Source: a bacterium
Lineage (GTDB): Bacteria > SZUA-79 > Acidulodesulfobacterales > Acidulodesulfobacteraceae
Direction: 5' to 3'
DNA length: 64,000 bases
NCBI GenBank assembly: GCA_021850985.1
Contig: JAJZJX010000003.1
Location: 49,658-113,657 of the forward strand
This document shows positions 1 through 8,729 of the stretch, piece by piece. The notes beneath the pieces were generated by a model. That model had not been told where the DNA came from. It was given only the letters and a program-made list of their open reading frames with translations, and ran no database searches. Numbering within the stretch: position 1 is the stretch's first letter; the number at the start of each line of letters is the position of its first letter. The position numbers and the translations under genes are program-made.

Positions 1-492
1 ATTACTATAGTTCCCGAAAAAAGAAAAGAGTTGACGACGGAGGGCGGACTCGACGTTGCAGGCGACGTAAAACGCTTCAGGGATATAACGGAATCTTTTA
101 AGCTTAAACCTGAGGAGAGTGTTACTTCGGCATTTATAGAGCCCGACGTAAAGCAGGCGGAAGCGGCTAAGGAAGCCGGATTCGATTTTATAGAAATACA
201 TACCGGAAGATATGCGGGCGCCGTAACGGAATCCGAAAGGATGAAAGAATTAAAAAGAATAAAAGAAGCCGTCGGATATGCTTTGAAGATAGGTCTTAAG
301 GTTAATGCGGGACACGGACTCGACTATAAAAATATATACGATATTGCATTGATAGACGGGTTTGAAGAGTTTAATATAGGATTTTCAATAGTATCGAAGG
401 CAGTCTTTGAAGGACTAGGGCGTGCGGTAGAGAAAATGCTCGGCATAATAAAAGCGGCGGATTTAGCCAAATTTGAAAAATCAAAAAATTAA
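1..492 (+). CDS. pdxJ: Pyridoxine 5'-phosphate synthase PdxJ (3' part)
   Basis: PdxJ condenses 1-deoxyxylulose 5-phosphate with 3-amino-2-oxopropyl phosphate to give pyridoxine 5'-phosphate, the last ring-forming step of DXP-dependent vitamin B6 synthesis. The frame is open from base 1 and reads ITIVPEKRKELTTEGGLDV, the family's conserved segment, so the gene starts upstream of the window. A TTG at position 31 lies inside this motif and is not a start. Further family signatures follow: the FIEIHTGRYA segment, then NAGHGLDY, then a C-terminal EEFNIGFS phosphate-binding segment. It leads a same-strand run of housekeeping genes and is followed 59 nt later by acpS. Identity is confident; the N-terminal third or so is missing only because of the window edge. 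Confidence 0.95.
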   Translation: MTIVPEKRKELTTEGGLDVAGDVKRFRDITESFKLKPEESVTSAFIEPDVKQAEAAKEAGFDFIEIHTGRYAGAVTESERMKELKRIKEAVGYALKIGLKVNAGHGLDYKNIYDIALIDGFEEFNIGFSIVSKAVFEGLGRAVEKMLGIIKAADLAKFEKSKN

Positions 493-551
493 ACCGCCGG
501 CTTTTATAAAAATTAAATGAAATGTAAAGGCATCGGATTAATAATACAAAA

Positions 552-923
552 ATGATTAACGGAATAGGCATAGATTTAATATCTATAGATAAAATTAAAA
601 AAGCGATAGAAATGCGCGGCGAAAAATTTTATGTACGGGTTTTTTCAGAATCCGAATCGGATATAATAGAAAAAATAAAAAGCAGAAACGAGAAGAGGGC
701 ATTTGAAAAAGCCGCCGGATATTTTGCCGCCAAAGAAGCTTTTTTAAAGGCTTTAGGCAAAGGACTTTTCTCTATTCCCTTGAATAAAATTAAAATTTCA
801 AACGACGAAAGCGGACGGCCTTATATAAATTTAGATTCCGTTTCGGAGGCTAATATTTCGGCTAAATTAAGCATAACCCACGATAAAGGTTTTGCGTGCG
901 CAGTAGTAATAATCAATTTGTGA
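552..923 (+). CDS. acpS: Holo-[acyl-carrier-protein] synthase
   Basis: AcpS transfers the 4'-phosphopantetheine arm of coenzyme A to the serine of apo-ACP and so activates fatty acid synthesis. The 123-residue length is typical. The N-terminal GIGIDLISIDKI motif carries the Mg-binding Asp, and the second signature reads AAGYFAAKEAFLKALGKG, with the catalytic Glu and Lys. The C-terminal SITHDKGFACAVV strand completes the fold. The gene lies between pdxJ and nnr; the stop is 3 nt before the nnr start, which suggests co-transcription. The pdxJ-acpS-nnr order is common in proteobacteria. Confidence 0.95.
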   Translation: MINGIGIDLISIDKIKKAIEMRGEKFYVRVFSESESDIIEKIKSRNEKRAFEKAAGYFAAKEAFLKALGKGLFSIPLNKIKISNDESGRPYINLDSVSEANISAKLSITHDKGFACAVVIINL

Positions 924-926
924 TAT

Positions 927-2585
927 ATGGAACTTTATTTTTCAGACAATTTAAAAAAAATAGACGAAGAAAGCTATTCGGTTTTCGGATATTCCGAAAA
1001 TATTTTAATGGAAAATGCCGGAGGCGGATGCTATAGGGAATTTTTGAAACTGTACGATAAAAACTTCCTAAAAAAAGCCTCTATCGCCGTAATTTGCGGC
1101 AAAGGCAATAACGGCGGAGACGGGTTCGTATTTTCAAGGTATCTTTTAAACTCCGGCTTTAACGTAAATATTGCCGTTCTTGCTGAAAAAGCGTCTTATA
1201 AGGGAATTGCTGGAATAAATTTAGATATATTGGTAAAACTGGGGGCGGTTATAACGGAGATACCGTCGGAAGATAAAATTACGGATTTAGAAAATATATT
1301 GGAAAAGGCGGACGTCGTCGTCGATGCCATATTCGGCGTCGGTTTAAACAGGGAATTAACCGGATTTTTTAAAAAGGTCATAGAGATTATTAACGAAAAA
1401 AGTTATTCCGGCGGAAATCGGGAATGTTTAAAAAAATTTGAAAGCGGATACGATATTATATGCATCGACGTTCCGAGCGGTTTAAACGCCGATACCGGCG
1501 AAATTATGAATGCCGCAATCACTGAAAATATTAAAAAAATTTTTACGTTAGGCGGTTTAAAAGTTGGATTTTACATAAATTACGGTGAAAAGCTGCTTCT
1601 CAACGAAAAAACAGTATTAATCGACATAAATCAGCCGCGGCAACTGTTAAAAAAATATGGGCAGGGTATAGAAATTATTACGGAAAAAGAGATATCCCGC
1701 TGTTTTAAAGAAAGAAAACAAACCGCCACCAAATTCGATTACGGACATCTTCTCGTAGCAGCGGGAAGTTCAGGTAAAACGGGAGCTGCTTTTATGTCTT
1801 CGCTCGCTGGTTTTAAAAGCGGCGCAGGTTTAGTTACTGCGGCGGTACCCGGGAAACTAAACGATATTATGGAAGCAAAAACGGACGAAGTTATGACTTA
1901 TCCCGTGGACGACGGCGGCAAAGGTTTTTTTATCGAAAAAGGGGCAGAAATTATTCAAAACAATTTGCTTAAAGGAAAAAATGCGGCGGTTATAGGTCCC
2001 GGCATAGGACTTAAAGAAGAAACTAAGGCTTTTTTGCGCAAGCTTTTGTCCGAAATAAATATTCCGGCGGTTTTGGATGCAGACGCCTTAAACATTTTGT
2101 CGGAAGATACCGATATATTAAAACAAACGGCAAAAAAAACCGATTTAATCTTGACGCCGCATTTTAAAGAAATGGAGCGGCTTTCGGGTATAGACCGCCA
2201 TATTATAGAGAAAGACCCTATAAACTTAGGAAAAAAATTCGTTAAAGAATTCGGAGTATATTTGGTGCTGAAAAGTTCAAGCATGTTTATATTCGACAAA
2301 AACGGCGAACATGTTTCTATACAGTGCGGACACAGTTCATTGCTTGCAAGCGGCGGAAGCGGAGACGTCCTCAGCGGTTTAATAGGAGGTTTTATATCGG
2401 GGGGGATGAGTTTATATATGAGCATGAAATGCGCCGCTTTTATTTTAGTTTATTCGGCAAAAAATCTGGAAAAAAAATACGGATATTTCGGCGCCGGCGC
2501 GGTAAAAATTGTCGAAAATATACCTTTTTCGCTTAATTTAATGCTGTCCGAAACAAAACAAAAGAACAAAACAGACGACTTATAA
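927..2585 (+). CDS. nnr: Bifunctional NAD(P)HX epimerase / ADP-dependent NAD(P)HX dehydratase
   Basis: This enzyme repairs hydrated NAD(P)H: the N-terminal YjeF domain epimerises the S and R forms of NAD(P)HX and the C-terminal ribokinase-like domain dehydrates the S form using ADP. Both domains are present in 552 residues. The epimerase half shows the GKGNNGGDGFV motif (about residues 59-69) and a DVPSGLNADTGE segment. The dehydratase half shows GHLLVAAGSSGKTGAA, VIGPGIGL, LDADALN and a GGSGDVLSGLIGG nucleotide-binding motif. A roughly 15-residue insertion rich in Gly, Asn and Lys precedes the IICIDVPSG strand. It follows acpS by 3 nt. Confidence 0.95.
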   Translation: MELYFSDNLKKIDEESYSVFGYSENILMENAGGGCYREFLKLYDKNFLKKASIAVICGKGNNGGDGFVFSRYLLNSGFNVNIAVLAEKASYKGIAGINLDILVKLGAVITEIPSEDKITDLENILEKADVVVDAIFGVGLNRELTGFFKKVIEIINEKSYSGGNRECLKKFESGYDIICIDVPSGLNADTGEIMNAAITENIKKIFTLGGLKVGFYINYGEKLLLNEKTVLIDINQPRQLLKKYGQGIEIITEKEISRCFKERKQTATKFDYGHLLVAAGSSGKTGAAFMSSLAGFKSGAGLVTAAVPGKLNDIMEAKTDEVMTYPVDDGGKGFFIEKGAEIIQNNLLKGKNAAVIGPGIGLKEETKAFLRKLLSEINIPAVLDADALNILSEDTDILKQTAKKTDLILTPHFKEMERLSGIDRHIIEKDPINLGKKFVKEFGVYLVLKSSSMFIFDKNGEHVSIQCGHSSLLASGGSGDVLSGLIGGFISGGMSLYMSMKCAAFILVYSAKNLEKKYGYFGAGAVKIVENIPFSLNLMLSETKQKNKTDDL

Positions 2586-2630
2586 ATATTAAAAATAATA
2601 AAATAAAAAACGATAAAAAAGGAGTTATTA

Positions 2631-3110
2631 ATGATTACTGCCGGCGATATTATGACAAAGGACGTTATAGTTTTAAACGAAGAAGACGATATTAAGAAAG
2701 CGTCCGATATTTTCCTTAAATATAAAATAAACGCGATTCCGGTGGTAAATTCCGGTAAAAAATTATGCGGAATAGTATCGGAAACCGATTTGGTGTATCA
2801 GGAATCAAATCTTCATATTCCTACGCTTTTTACGATTTTCGACAGCATATTTTATCTTGGATCTTCGAAGCATTTCAAAGAAGACGTAAATAAAATAACG
2901 GCGACTAAGATTAAAGATATTATGAACAAAGACGTTTTTTACGCTAAAAAAACTGAAGATATTTACGATATTGCAACGGTAATGGCGGATAAAAAATTTT
3001 ATTCCATTCCTATCGTAAACGACGATAAAGAAATTATCGGCGTAGTTTCAAGATATGATATAATTAAAGCTATGTCTCGGTCAACGCAAAATCCGGCAAA
3101 TAAAAAATAA
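2631..3110 (+). CDS. CBS-domain pair protein
   Basis: A 159-residue protein made of two CBS domains and little else. Both repeats begin with the typical DIM-N-KDV pattern: DIMTKDVIVLN near residue 7 and DIMNKDVFYAK near residue 99. Each ends with a PVV-N/PIV-N strand followed by GIVSETD or GVVSRYD. CBS pairs bind adenosyl ligands such as AMP, ATP or SAM and act as regulatory modules; the ligand here cannot be read from the sequence. A good GGAG ribosome-binding site precedes the ATG. It ends 9 nt before tsaE, inside the housekeeping run. Confidence 0.85.
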   Translation: MITAGDIMTKDVIVLNEEDDIKKASDIFLKYKINAIPVVNSGKKLCGIVSETDLVYQESNLHIPTLFTIFDSIFYLGSSKHFKEDVNKITATKIKDIMNKDVFYAKKTEDIYDIATVMADKKFYSIPIVNDDKEIIGVVSRYDIIKAMSRSTQNPANKK

Positions 3111-3119
3111 TAACCTAAA

Positions 3120-3581
3120 ATGCGGAATATTCAATCTTTCGAGTCTGATTCTCCAGAAGGTACGGAACTGATTGCGGCTGAATTTGCAAAAAAATTAAAA
3201 CCCTTCGATTTTATAGCTTTAAACGGACGGCTTGGAGCGGGAAAAACTAAATTTACGTCGGGAATAGTCGGATTTTTATGCGGAAATCCAGCTGTTGCCG
3301 CCGTCAGTCCGACATATTCGATTATGAATAAATATTCGTGCGGCGGAGCGGTAATAAACCATTTTGATTTTTACAGGCTTAAAAGCGCTTATGATTTAGA
3401 AAGCTGCGGTTTTTTCGATTCTTTAGACGGCAAAAATTTGACTATAGCGGAATGGACCGATACCGTTAAAATCGATTATAAAAAATATGCAAACGGAAAC
3501 TATTATTCGGTCAATATCAAAATAAAAGAAGGCGAAAAAAATAAAGAAAAACGATATATAGACATAGAAAAAATTTTATAA
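3120..3581 (+). CDS. tsaE: tRNA threonylcarbamoyladenosine biosynthesis ATPase TsaE
   Basis: TsaE is the small P-loop ATPase that works with TsaB and TsaD to make t6A at position 37 of ANN-decoding tRNAs. The 153-residue product has the Walker A motif GRLGAGKTKF near residue 40, then the SPTYSIMNKY segment, HFDFYRL and a EWTD motif near residue 118, all family signatures. It is followed by a copy of the 29-nt palindrome family and then lpd. No TsaB or TsaD gene is in the window. Confidence 0.93.
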   Translation: MRNIQSFESDSPEGTELIAAEFAKKLKPFDFIALNGRLGAGKTKFTSGIVGFLCGNPAVAAVSPTYSIMNKYSCGGAVINHFDFYRLKSAYDLESCGFFDSLDGKNLTIAEWTDTVKIDYKKYANGNYYSVNIKIKEGEKNKEKRYIDIEKIL

Positions 3582-3590
3582 ATTTGTGAC

Positions 3591-3615
3591 TGGGACAGAA
3601 TTGAATTCTGTCCCA
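3591..3615. repeat. Palindrome family A, copy 1
   Basis: A perfect palindrome around a single central G, with arms TGGGACAGAATT and AATTCTGTCCCA. It lies between tsaE and lpd, with the flank AATTTGTGAC on the left. The same core is found at five other intergenic sites in this window (26378, 42187, 52711, 60861 and 61928), with compensating changes in both arms. Confidence 0.85.
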
Positions 3616-3641
3616 ATATTTAAGAGAACGGAGGTGCGTTT

Positions 3642-5063
3642 TTGGAAAAATTCGACGTTTGTATTATAGGAGGCGGTCCCGCAGGTTACGTGAGCGCATT
3701 GAAATGCGCTATTAACGGTTTGTCGGCGGCGATAATAGAAAAAGAACGGTTCGGCGGAACATGTTTAAACAGAGGCTGTATTCCGACTAAGGTTCTTTAT
3801 TCAAAAGCAAAATTTTTAAAAAAATTAAAAAGTCCCGAAAGGGGATTTACCGTTAACGGATTTAATTTTAATTATAAAGAAATCATAAAATATAAAGACG
3901 AAGTCGTTTTAGCATTGACAAGCGGAGTAGAAAAATTATTGAAAGCCAGAAAGGTAAATATTTTTTACGGCTCAGGGAAAATTACGGGAAAAAACGGCGA
4001 AAAAGGATTTGCGATAGGCATCGAAGGCAGAGACGGTTCAAAAGCTGAAATTTCGGCCGATAACGTTATAGCGGCTACCGGTTCGTCGCCTTTTATGATA
4101 CCCGCTTTTAATATAGACCATAAAAACATTATAACGTCGGACGAAGCTCTTTCTTTGAACGAAATACCCGACTCTTTGATTATCATAGGAGCCGGAGTTA
4201 TAGGATGCGAATTTGCGAATATTTTTTCGGAATTCGGATGTTCAGTTAAAATGATAGAACTTTTGCCTTCTATTTTATCCACCGAAGACAAAGAAATTTC
4301 AAGATTTATAGATAAAAACTTTAAGTCCAGAAATATCGAAATTAAAACGGGCGCGGAAGTTAAAAGCATTAAATCTGCCGGCTTCGGCGCGGAAGTAGAA
4401 CTTGCGGACGGCGAAAAATTTTCCGCCGAAAAAGTCCTTGTTTCCATAGGCAGAAAATTAAATACTTCCGGTTTGGGGCTTGAAGAAATAGGCGTAGCGA
4501 TGGACAAAAGAGGGAAAATAGAAACCGATATTCATAACGAAACTAATATAAAAGGAATTTATGCCTGCGGCGATATAACCGACGGACCTATGCTTGCCCA
4601 TAAAGCGTCGTACGACGGAATAACAGCCGCAGATAATATTGCGGGAATAATTAAAGAAAAAGATTACGGCGTACTTCCGTGGTCGGTTTATACAAATCCT
4701 GCAATAGGAACGGTAGGATTGAGGGAAGGCGATCCGGGTCTTTCGGAAATAAAATATTCGGTAGGACGTTTTTCGTATGCCGCAAGCGGTATGGCGCTGG
4801 CAATGGAAGAGCCTGAAGGATTTTTAAAAGTAGTGGTAGAACCGGAAACTAAAAAAATACTCGGCGCCACAGGAATAGGAGCCGATATTCCAGAACTTAT
4901 CGCCGAAATTGCTTCGTATATGCATTTCGGAGGAACGGTTTTGGATATCGAGTCGACGATTCATTCCCATCCTACGCTGTCTGAAATAGTGCCGGAAGCG
5001 GCTTTGGATTCCATAGGAGAAGCTATACATAAATTTAATCCGAGAACTGCAAAAAAAGCATAG
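3642..5063 (+). CDS. lpdA: Dihydrolipoyl dehydrogenase (E3) family protein
   Basis: A 473-residue FAD-dependent disulfide oxidoreductase that reoxidises dihydrolipoyl groups with NAD+ in 2-oxoacid dehydrogenase or glycine cleavage complexes. The N-terminal FAD motif is IIGGGPAGYVSA, followed by the redox-active GGTCLNRGCIPTK pair near residues 41-46. The NAD-binding motif is IIGAGVIGCEFAN near residue 180. A C-terminal dimerisation domain carries the HSHPTLSE segment with the active-site His and a following Glu. Translation starts at a TTG 12 nt after a strong GGAGGTG site; the first residues then match the family start. No E1/E2 or gcv genes are adjacent, so the partner complex cannot be told. 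Confidence 0.92.
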   Translation: MEKFDVCIIGGGPAGYVSALKCAINGLSAAIIEKERFGGTCLNRGCIPTKVLYSKAKFLKKLKSPERGFTVNGFNFNYKEIIKYKDEVVLALTSGVEKLLKARKVNIFYGSGKITGKNGEKGFAIGIEGRDGSKAEISADNVIAATGSSPFMIPAFNIDHKNIITSDEALSLNEIPDSLIIIGAGVIGCEFANIFSEFGCSVKMIELLPSILSTEDKEISRFIDKNFKSRNIEIKTGAEVKSIKSAGFGAEVELADGEKFSAEKVLVSIGRKLNTSGLGLEEIGVAMDKRGKIETDIHNETNIKGIYACGDITDGPMLAHKASYDGITAADNIAGIIKEKDYGVLPWSVYTNPAIGTVGLREGDPGLSEIKYSVGRFSYAASGMALAMEEPEGFLKVVVEPETKKILGATGIGADIPELIAEIASYMHFGGTVLDIESTIHSHPTLSEIVPEAALDSIGEAIHKFNPRTAKKA

Positions 5064-5096
5064 TAAATAATATAAAATAAAAGGAAAACATAATTT

Positions 5097-6323
5097 ATGG
5101 CACTTATAGTTCAAAAATTCGGCGGAACTTCGATGGGAAGCATTGAAAGAATAAAGCAGGTCGCCGGACGGGTAATAAAGGAAAAAAATGAAGGCAGCGA
5201 CGTAGTCGTAGTCGTCAGCGCTATGAGCGGCGAAACTAACAGGCTTTTAGACCTTGCCGTTAAAATGGGCGGAAAGCAGGACGATATGGAAACCGACCTT
5301 ATAATATCGAGCGGCGAACAGATAAGTTCAGGACTTTTATCTCTTGCTTTGAAAAACGAAGGTTACGACGCAGTCCCGATGCTTGGTCATCAGGTAAGAA
5401 TAACTACCGATGAATCTTACGGAAAAGCAAGAATATCTTCGATAGATTCCGAAAATATACGAAGGATGTTAAAAAGCGGAAAGATAGTGGTAATAGCAGG
5501 TTTTCAAGGAATAGATTCCAACGGATTTATAACGACGCTGGGAAGGGGAGGGTCGGATACTACCGCCGTTGCGGTAGCCGCCGCAGTTAAAGCCGACAGA
5601 TGTGACATATATACCGACGTGGACGGAGTTTATACCGCCGATCCTAATATCGTTCCCGATGCGAGGCGGTTAGACGTCGTTTATTTCGACGAAATGATTG
5701 AAATGTCCAGCCTCGGCGCAAAAGTTCTCCAGATAAGGTCGGTGGAATTTGCCATGAAATACGGGGTTAATCTTTTTGTCAAATCCACGTTCGTAGATGG
5801 AAACGGCACTCAAATAAAATTTATAGGAGAAGAAGAAAGTATGGAAGAATTACAGGTTTCAAGCGTCGCATGCGATAAAGACGAAGCTAAAATTTCTATA
5901 AGGGGAATTCCTGACAAGCCGGGCATAGCCGCAAGGATATTTTCTAAAATTTCGGCGGCCAATATAGTAGTGGACATGATTATTCAGAATATATCTATCG
6001 AAGGACATACTGATTTAACATTTACGGTGTCCAAAAAAGATTTAAAAAAAGCTTTGGAAATTACCGAAGAACTTGCTAAAGAACTTGATGCAAAAGAAGT
6101 TTTAAGCGACGATAAGATTGCAAAAGTTTCGGTAATAGGGGTCGGCATGAGAAATCATTACGGAACGGCTTCCACTATGTTCGACGTTCTTGCCAAGGAA
6201 AATATCAATATTATGATGATTTCAACGTCGGAAATTAAAATATCATGCGTCATAGATGCAAAATATGCCGAACTTGCCGCCAGAATTCTTCACGATGCAT
6301 TTAATCTGGGCAGGCAGAATTAA
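5097..6323 (+). CDS. lysC: Aspartate kinase
   Basis: Aspartokinase phosphorylates L-aspartate, the first step to lysine, threonine, methionine and diaminopimelate. The 408-residue length matches the monofunctional class with two C-terminal ACT domains. The N-terminal kinase signature VQKFGGTSMGS is intact, as are the GRGGSDTTAVA and the TDVDGVYTADP segments. The ACT region contains IRGIPDKPGIAARIF and VSVIGVGMRNHYGTASTMF, the usual sites for feedback control by lysine and/or threonine. It is followed 21 nt later by cimA, giving an amino-acid biosynthesis pair. Confidence 0.96.
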   Translation: MALIVQKFGGTSMGSIERIKQVAGRVIKEKNEGSDVVVVVSAMSGETNRLLDLAVKMGGKQDDMETDLIISSGEQISSGLLSLALKNEGYDAVPMLGHQVRITTDESYGKARISSIDSENIRRMLKSGKIVVIAGFQGIDSNGFITTLGRGGSDTTAVAVAAAVKADRCDIYTDVDGVYTADPNIVPDARRLDVVYFDEMIEMSSLGAKVLQIRSVEFAMKYGVNLFVKSTFVDGNGTQIKFIGEEESMEELQVSSVACDKDEAKISIRGIPDKPGIAARIFSKISAANIVVDMIIQNISIEGHTDLTFTVSKKDLKKALEITEELAKELDAKEVLSDDKIAKVSVIGVGMRNHYGTASTMFDVLAKENINIMMISTSEIKISCVIDAKYAELAARILHDAFNLGRQN

Positions 6324-6344
6324 CGATATAGTAATTTTATAAAT

Positions 6345-7961
6345 ATGAATAATGTTTTAGAGCAAAAAAAAATTGAGATTTACGATACTACTTTGAGGGA
6401 CGGCACCCAGGGAGAAGGTTTTTCCTTATCTATAGACGATAAATTAATGATAACGGACATTCTCGACGAACTGGGTATAGATTTTATCGAAGGAGGGTTT
6501 CCGGCTTCAAATCCTAAAGATAAAAAATTTTTTGAATCGGCTTCTAAAAAGAAATTAAAGCACTCTAAATTAGCCGCTTTCGGAAGTACAAGAAAAAAAA
6601 ACGTCAGGGCAAAGGATGACGCCGGATTAATAGTTCTTAGCGAAACCGATGCTAACTATGTCACCATCTTCGGCAAGTCTTGGGACCTGCATGTGGACAG
6701 CGTTCTAAAAATATCTTTAGAAGAAAATTTAGATATAATATCCGATTCGGTAGAATTTTTAAAATCATGCGGAAAAAAAGTTTTTTTCGATGCGGAACAT
6801 TTTTTCGACGGATTCAAAAACAATGAAGATTATGCCGTTAAAACCCTGAACGCCGCAATTTCGCTCGGGGCCGACAAAGCTGTTTTATGCGACACTAACG
6901 GCGGCTGTCTGCCGGATGATATAAGTAAAATAATAAATAAGCTTAAAATTAAATATAAAATAGATATCGGCAGACTCGGCATACATACTCATAACGATAC
7001 GGATTGCGCCGTAGCAAATTCTATAGCCGCAGTTCTGGAAGGAATAAAACACGTTCAGGGAACTATAAACGGCTACGGCGAAAGGACGGGAAACGCCAAT
7101 TTATCTTCTATTATTCCTAACCTTGAATTGAAAGCCGGATTTAATGCCATAGGCAAAGAAAAACTTAAAAATCTTCTTAAGGTAAGCAGGTTAATAGATG
7201 AAATTTCAAACAATACTTCGGCTAAAAATATGCCTTATGTAGGGGAAAGCGCATTTGCCCATAAAGCCGGACTTCACGCAAACGCCGTTCTTAAAAATCC
7301 TTCTTCATACGAACATGTAGATCCGTCATTTGTCGGAAATGCCAGAAGATTTTTAATTTCCGATTTATCCGGCAAAAGCAATATAACCGCAAAAGCAAAA
7401 GAACTCGGCATAGATATCGGCAATTTATCGGAATCGCAGGAATCGGAACTTTTAAACAAAATTAAAGAATTAGAAAATTTAGGCTTTAATTTTGAAAGCG
7501 CGGACGGTTCATTTAAAATCCTTTTAAATAAATATTCTTCCAAAGATTACGGGAATGAAGAATATTTTAAACTTTTATCTTTCAGGGTCAACATAGAAAA
7601 AACTTCCGATAAAAATATTTTCAGCGAAGCGGTAGTAATGATAGAAGTAAAGGGTAAGACCGAACATACCGTAGCGGTAGGGGACGGCCCCGTAAACGCG
7701 TTGGATAACGCATTAAGAAAAGCTCTCGTTAAATTTTATCCCGTTCTCGACGAAATGAAACTTACCGATTTTAAAGTCAGGGTTATAAGCGGCAAAACAA
7801 AAACCGGAACGGCTTCATTGGTAAGGGTTCTTATAGAATCTTCCGACAAAGAGGAAAAATGGACGACGATCGGGGTATCGGAAAACATTATAGAGGCTTC
7901 TTATATCGCTCTTGCAGACGGCATAATATACAAACTCGATAAAGATAAAGGCGGAAAATAA
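6345..7961 (+). CDS. cimA: (R)-citramalate synthase, CimA type
   Basis: CimA condenses pyruvate with acetyl-CoA to citramalate, which feeds a threonine-independent route to 2-oxobutyrate and isoleucine. The 538-residue protein has the HMGL-like barrel signature YDTTLRDGTQGEGFSLS and a FIEGGFPASNPKD segment; the latter is typical of the citramalate branch rather than LeuA. Metal-binding HTHND is followed by GTINGYGERTGNANL. A LeuA-type allosteric dimer domain fills the last 130 residues or so. It sits directly after lysC. The stop overlaps the next start as TAATG, so the Yip1-like gene is translationally coupled. Confidence 0.92.
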   Translation: MNNVLEQKKIEIYDTTLRDGTQGEGFSLSIDDKLMITDILDELGIDFIEGGFPASNPKDKKFFESASKKKLKHSKLAAFGSTRKKNVRAKDDAGLIVLSETDANYVTIFGKSWDLHVDSVLKISLEENLDIISDSVEFLKSCGKKVFFDAEHFFDGFKNNEDYAVKTLNAAISLGADKAVLCDTNGGCLPDDISKIINKLKIKYKIDIGRLGIHTHNDTDCAVANSIAAVLEGIKHVQGTINGYGERTGNANLSSIIPNLELKAGFNAIGKEKLKNLLKVSRLIDEISNNTSAKNMPYVGESAFAHKAGLHANAVLKNPSSYEHVDPSFVGNARRFLISDLSGKSNITAKAKELGIDIGNLSESQESELLNKIKELENLGFNFESADGSFKILLNKYSSKDYGNEEYFKLLSFRVNIEKTSDKNIFSEAVVMIEVKGKTEHTVAVGDGPVNALDNALRKALVKFYPVLDEMKLTDFKVRVISGKTKTGTASLVRVLIESSDKEEKWTTIGVSENIIEASYIALADGIIYKLDKDKGGK

Positions 7962-8605
7962 TGGCAGATTTTGATAACGTAAAAGAAGCCGGTTTTTTTA
8001 AGGCTTTATATTTAACATGGAAAAAATCTCTTTTCAGTCCGGAAATATTTTACGAAGAGTTAAATAATACCGGCGGACAAGAAGAAAAAAGTTTGTCCAA
8101 ACCTTATTTTTATGCCCTTTTATTTACGTATATAAATTTGGTTTTTTCTTTCTTCTGGGAAGTTATTTTTTTTAAGGTAGGATTTTACAGAAATTATGCC
8201 TTTTTGCCTAAAATACCGCTTTTTTTTGAGAACAGAAGCTTTATAGATATGTATATAATTTTAGGCGTTATATTTCTTCTGCTGATTCTTGGAATTTTAT
8301 ATACGGTTTTTCTGGTAATTCTAACTATAGTCGTTCATGGATTCGTTATGCTTATGGGCGGCAAACAGGGCATAAGGAATACTTTCAGGATAATAGGCTA
8401 TGCTTCGGGCGTGGGAGTTTTTTCCGTATTTCCGATATTCGGATACAATATATCCGCCGCATGGTTCGCCGCGCTTTTAATTATAGGCATCAAAAAAACT
8501 AACGGCTTATCGACGTCAAGGTCGATAATGACGCTTTTACTGCCGTTTATTTTCCTCTCTTTAATATTAACGGTCTTTTTAATAAAAATATTAGCGGCAA
8601 GATAA
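7961..8605 (+). CDS. Yip1-family multi-pass membrane protein
   Basis: A 214-residue integral membrane protein with about five hydrophobic segments, starting near residues 48, 88, 115, 146 and 186. The soluble N-terminus has an aromatic-rich W-K-x-x-LFSPE-x-FY motif, typical of bacterial Yip1-domain proteins. No catalytic residues are visible and the function of bacterial members is not established. Its ATG overlaps the cimA stop by one base (TAATG). It closes the 5' housekeeping run and is followed by a hairpin repeat. Confidence 0.7.
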   Translation: MADFDNVKEAGFFKALYLTWKKSLFSPEIFYEELNNTGGQEEKSLSKPYFYALLFTYINLVFSFFWEVIFFKVGFYRNYAFLPKIPLFFENRSFIDMYIILGVIFLLLILGILYTVFLVILTIVVHGFVMLMGGKQGIRNTFRIIGYASGVGVFSVFPIFGYNISAAWFAALLIIGIKKTNGLSTSRSIMTLLLPFIFLSLILTVFLIKILAAR

Positions 8606-8632
8606 GAACTGGTGATATAATAACACTAATAA

Positions 8633-8692
8633 CCCCCGCCCCTCTTTTTTTAAAGGAGGGGCGGCAGCCTTTTGCTGCAGGGTGGTTTGCAA
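8633..8692. repeat. GC-rich hairpin repeat (family C, copy 1), possible terminator
   Basis: A 9-bp stem CCGCCCCTC / GAGGGGCGG separated by a T/A-rich loop (8636-8664), followed by a small GCAGC-ctttt-GCTGC hairpin and AGGGTGGTTTGC. It lies between the convergent Yip1-like gene and the fba gene, where it can stop transcription from one or both sides. A related copy in the opposite orientation is at about 34400-34455. Confidence 0.6.
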
Positions 8693-8729
8693 AATTTGCG
8701 ACGGTGCCGTATATGAGGGTAGTTAAGGG

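Noticed and set aside
1955..2425. Long reverse-strand open frame inside nnr, and similar ones in lpdA, scpA and priA
   Set aside because: Low-complexity shadow frames on the opposite strand of strong genes, with no ribosome-binding site and no recognisable domain.
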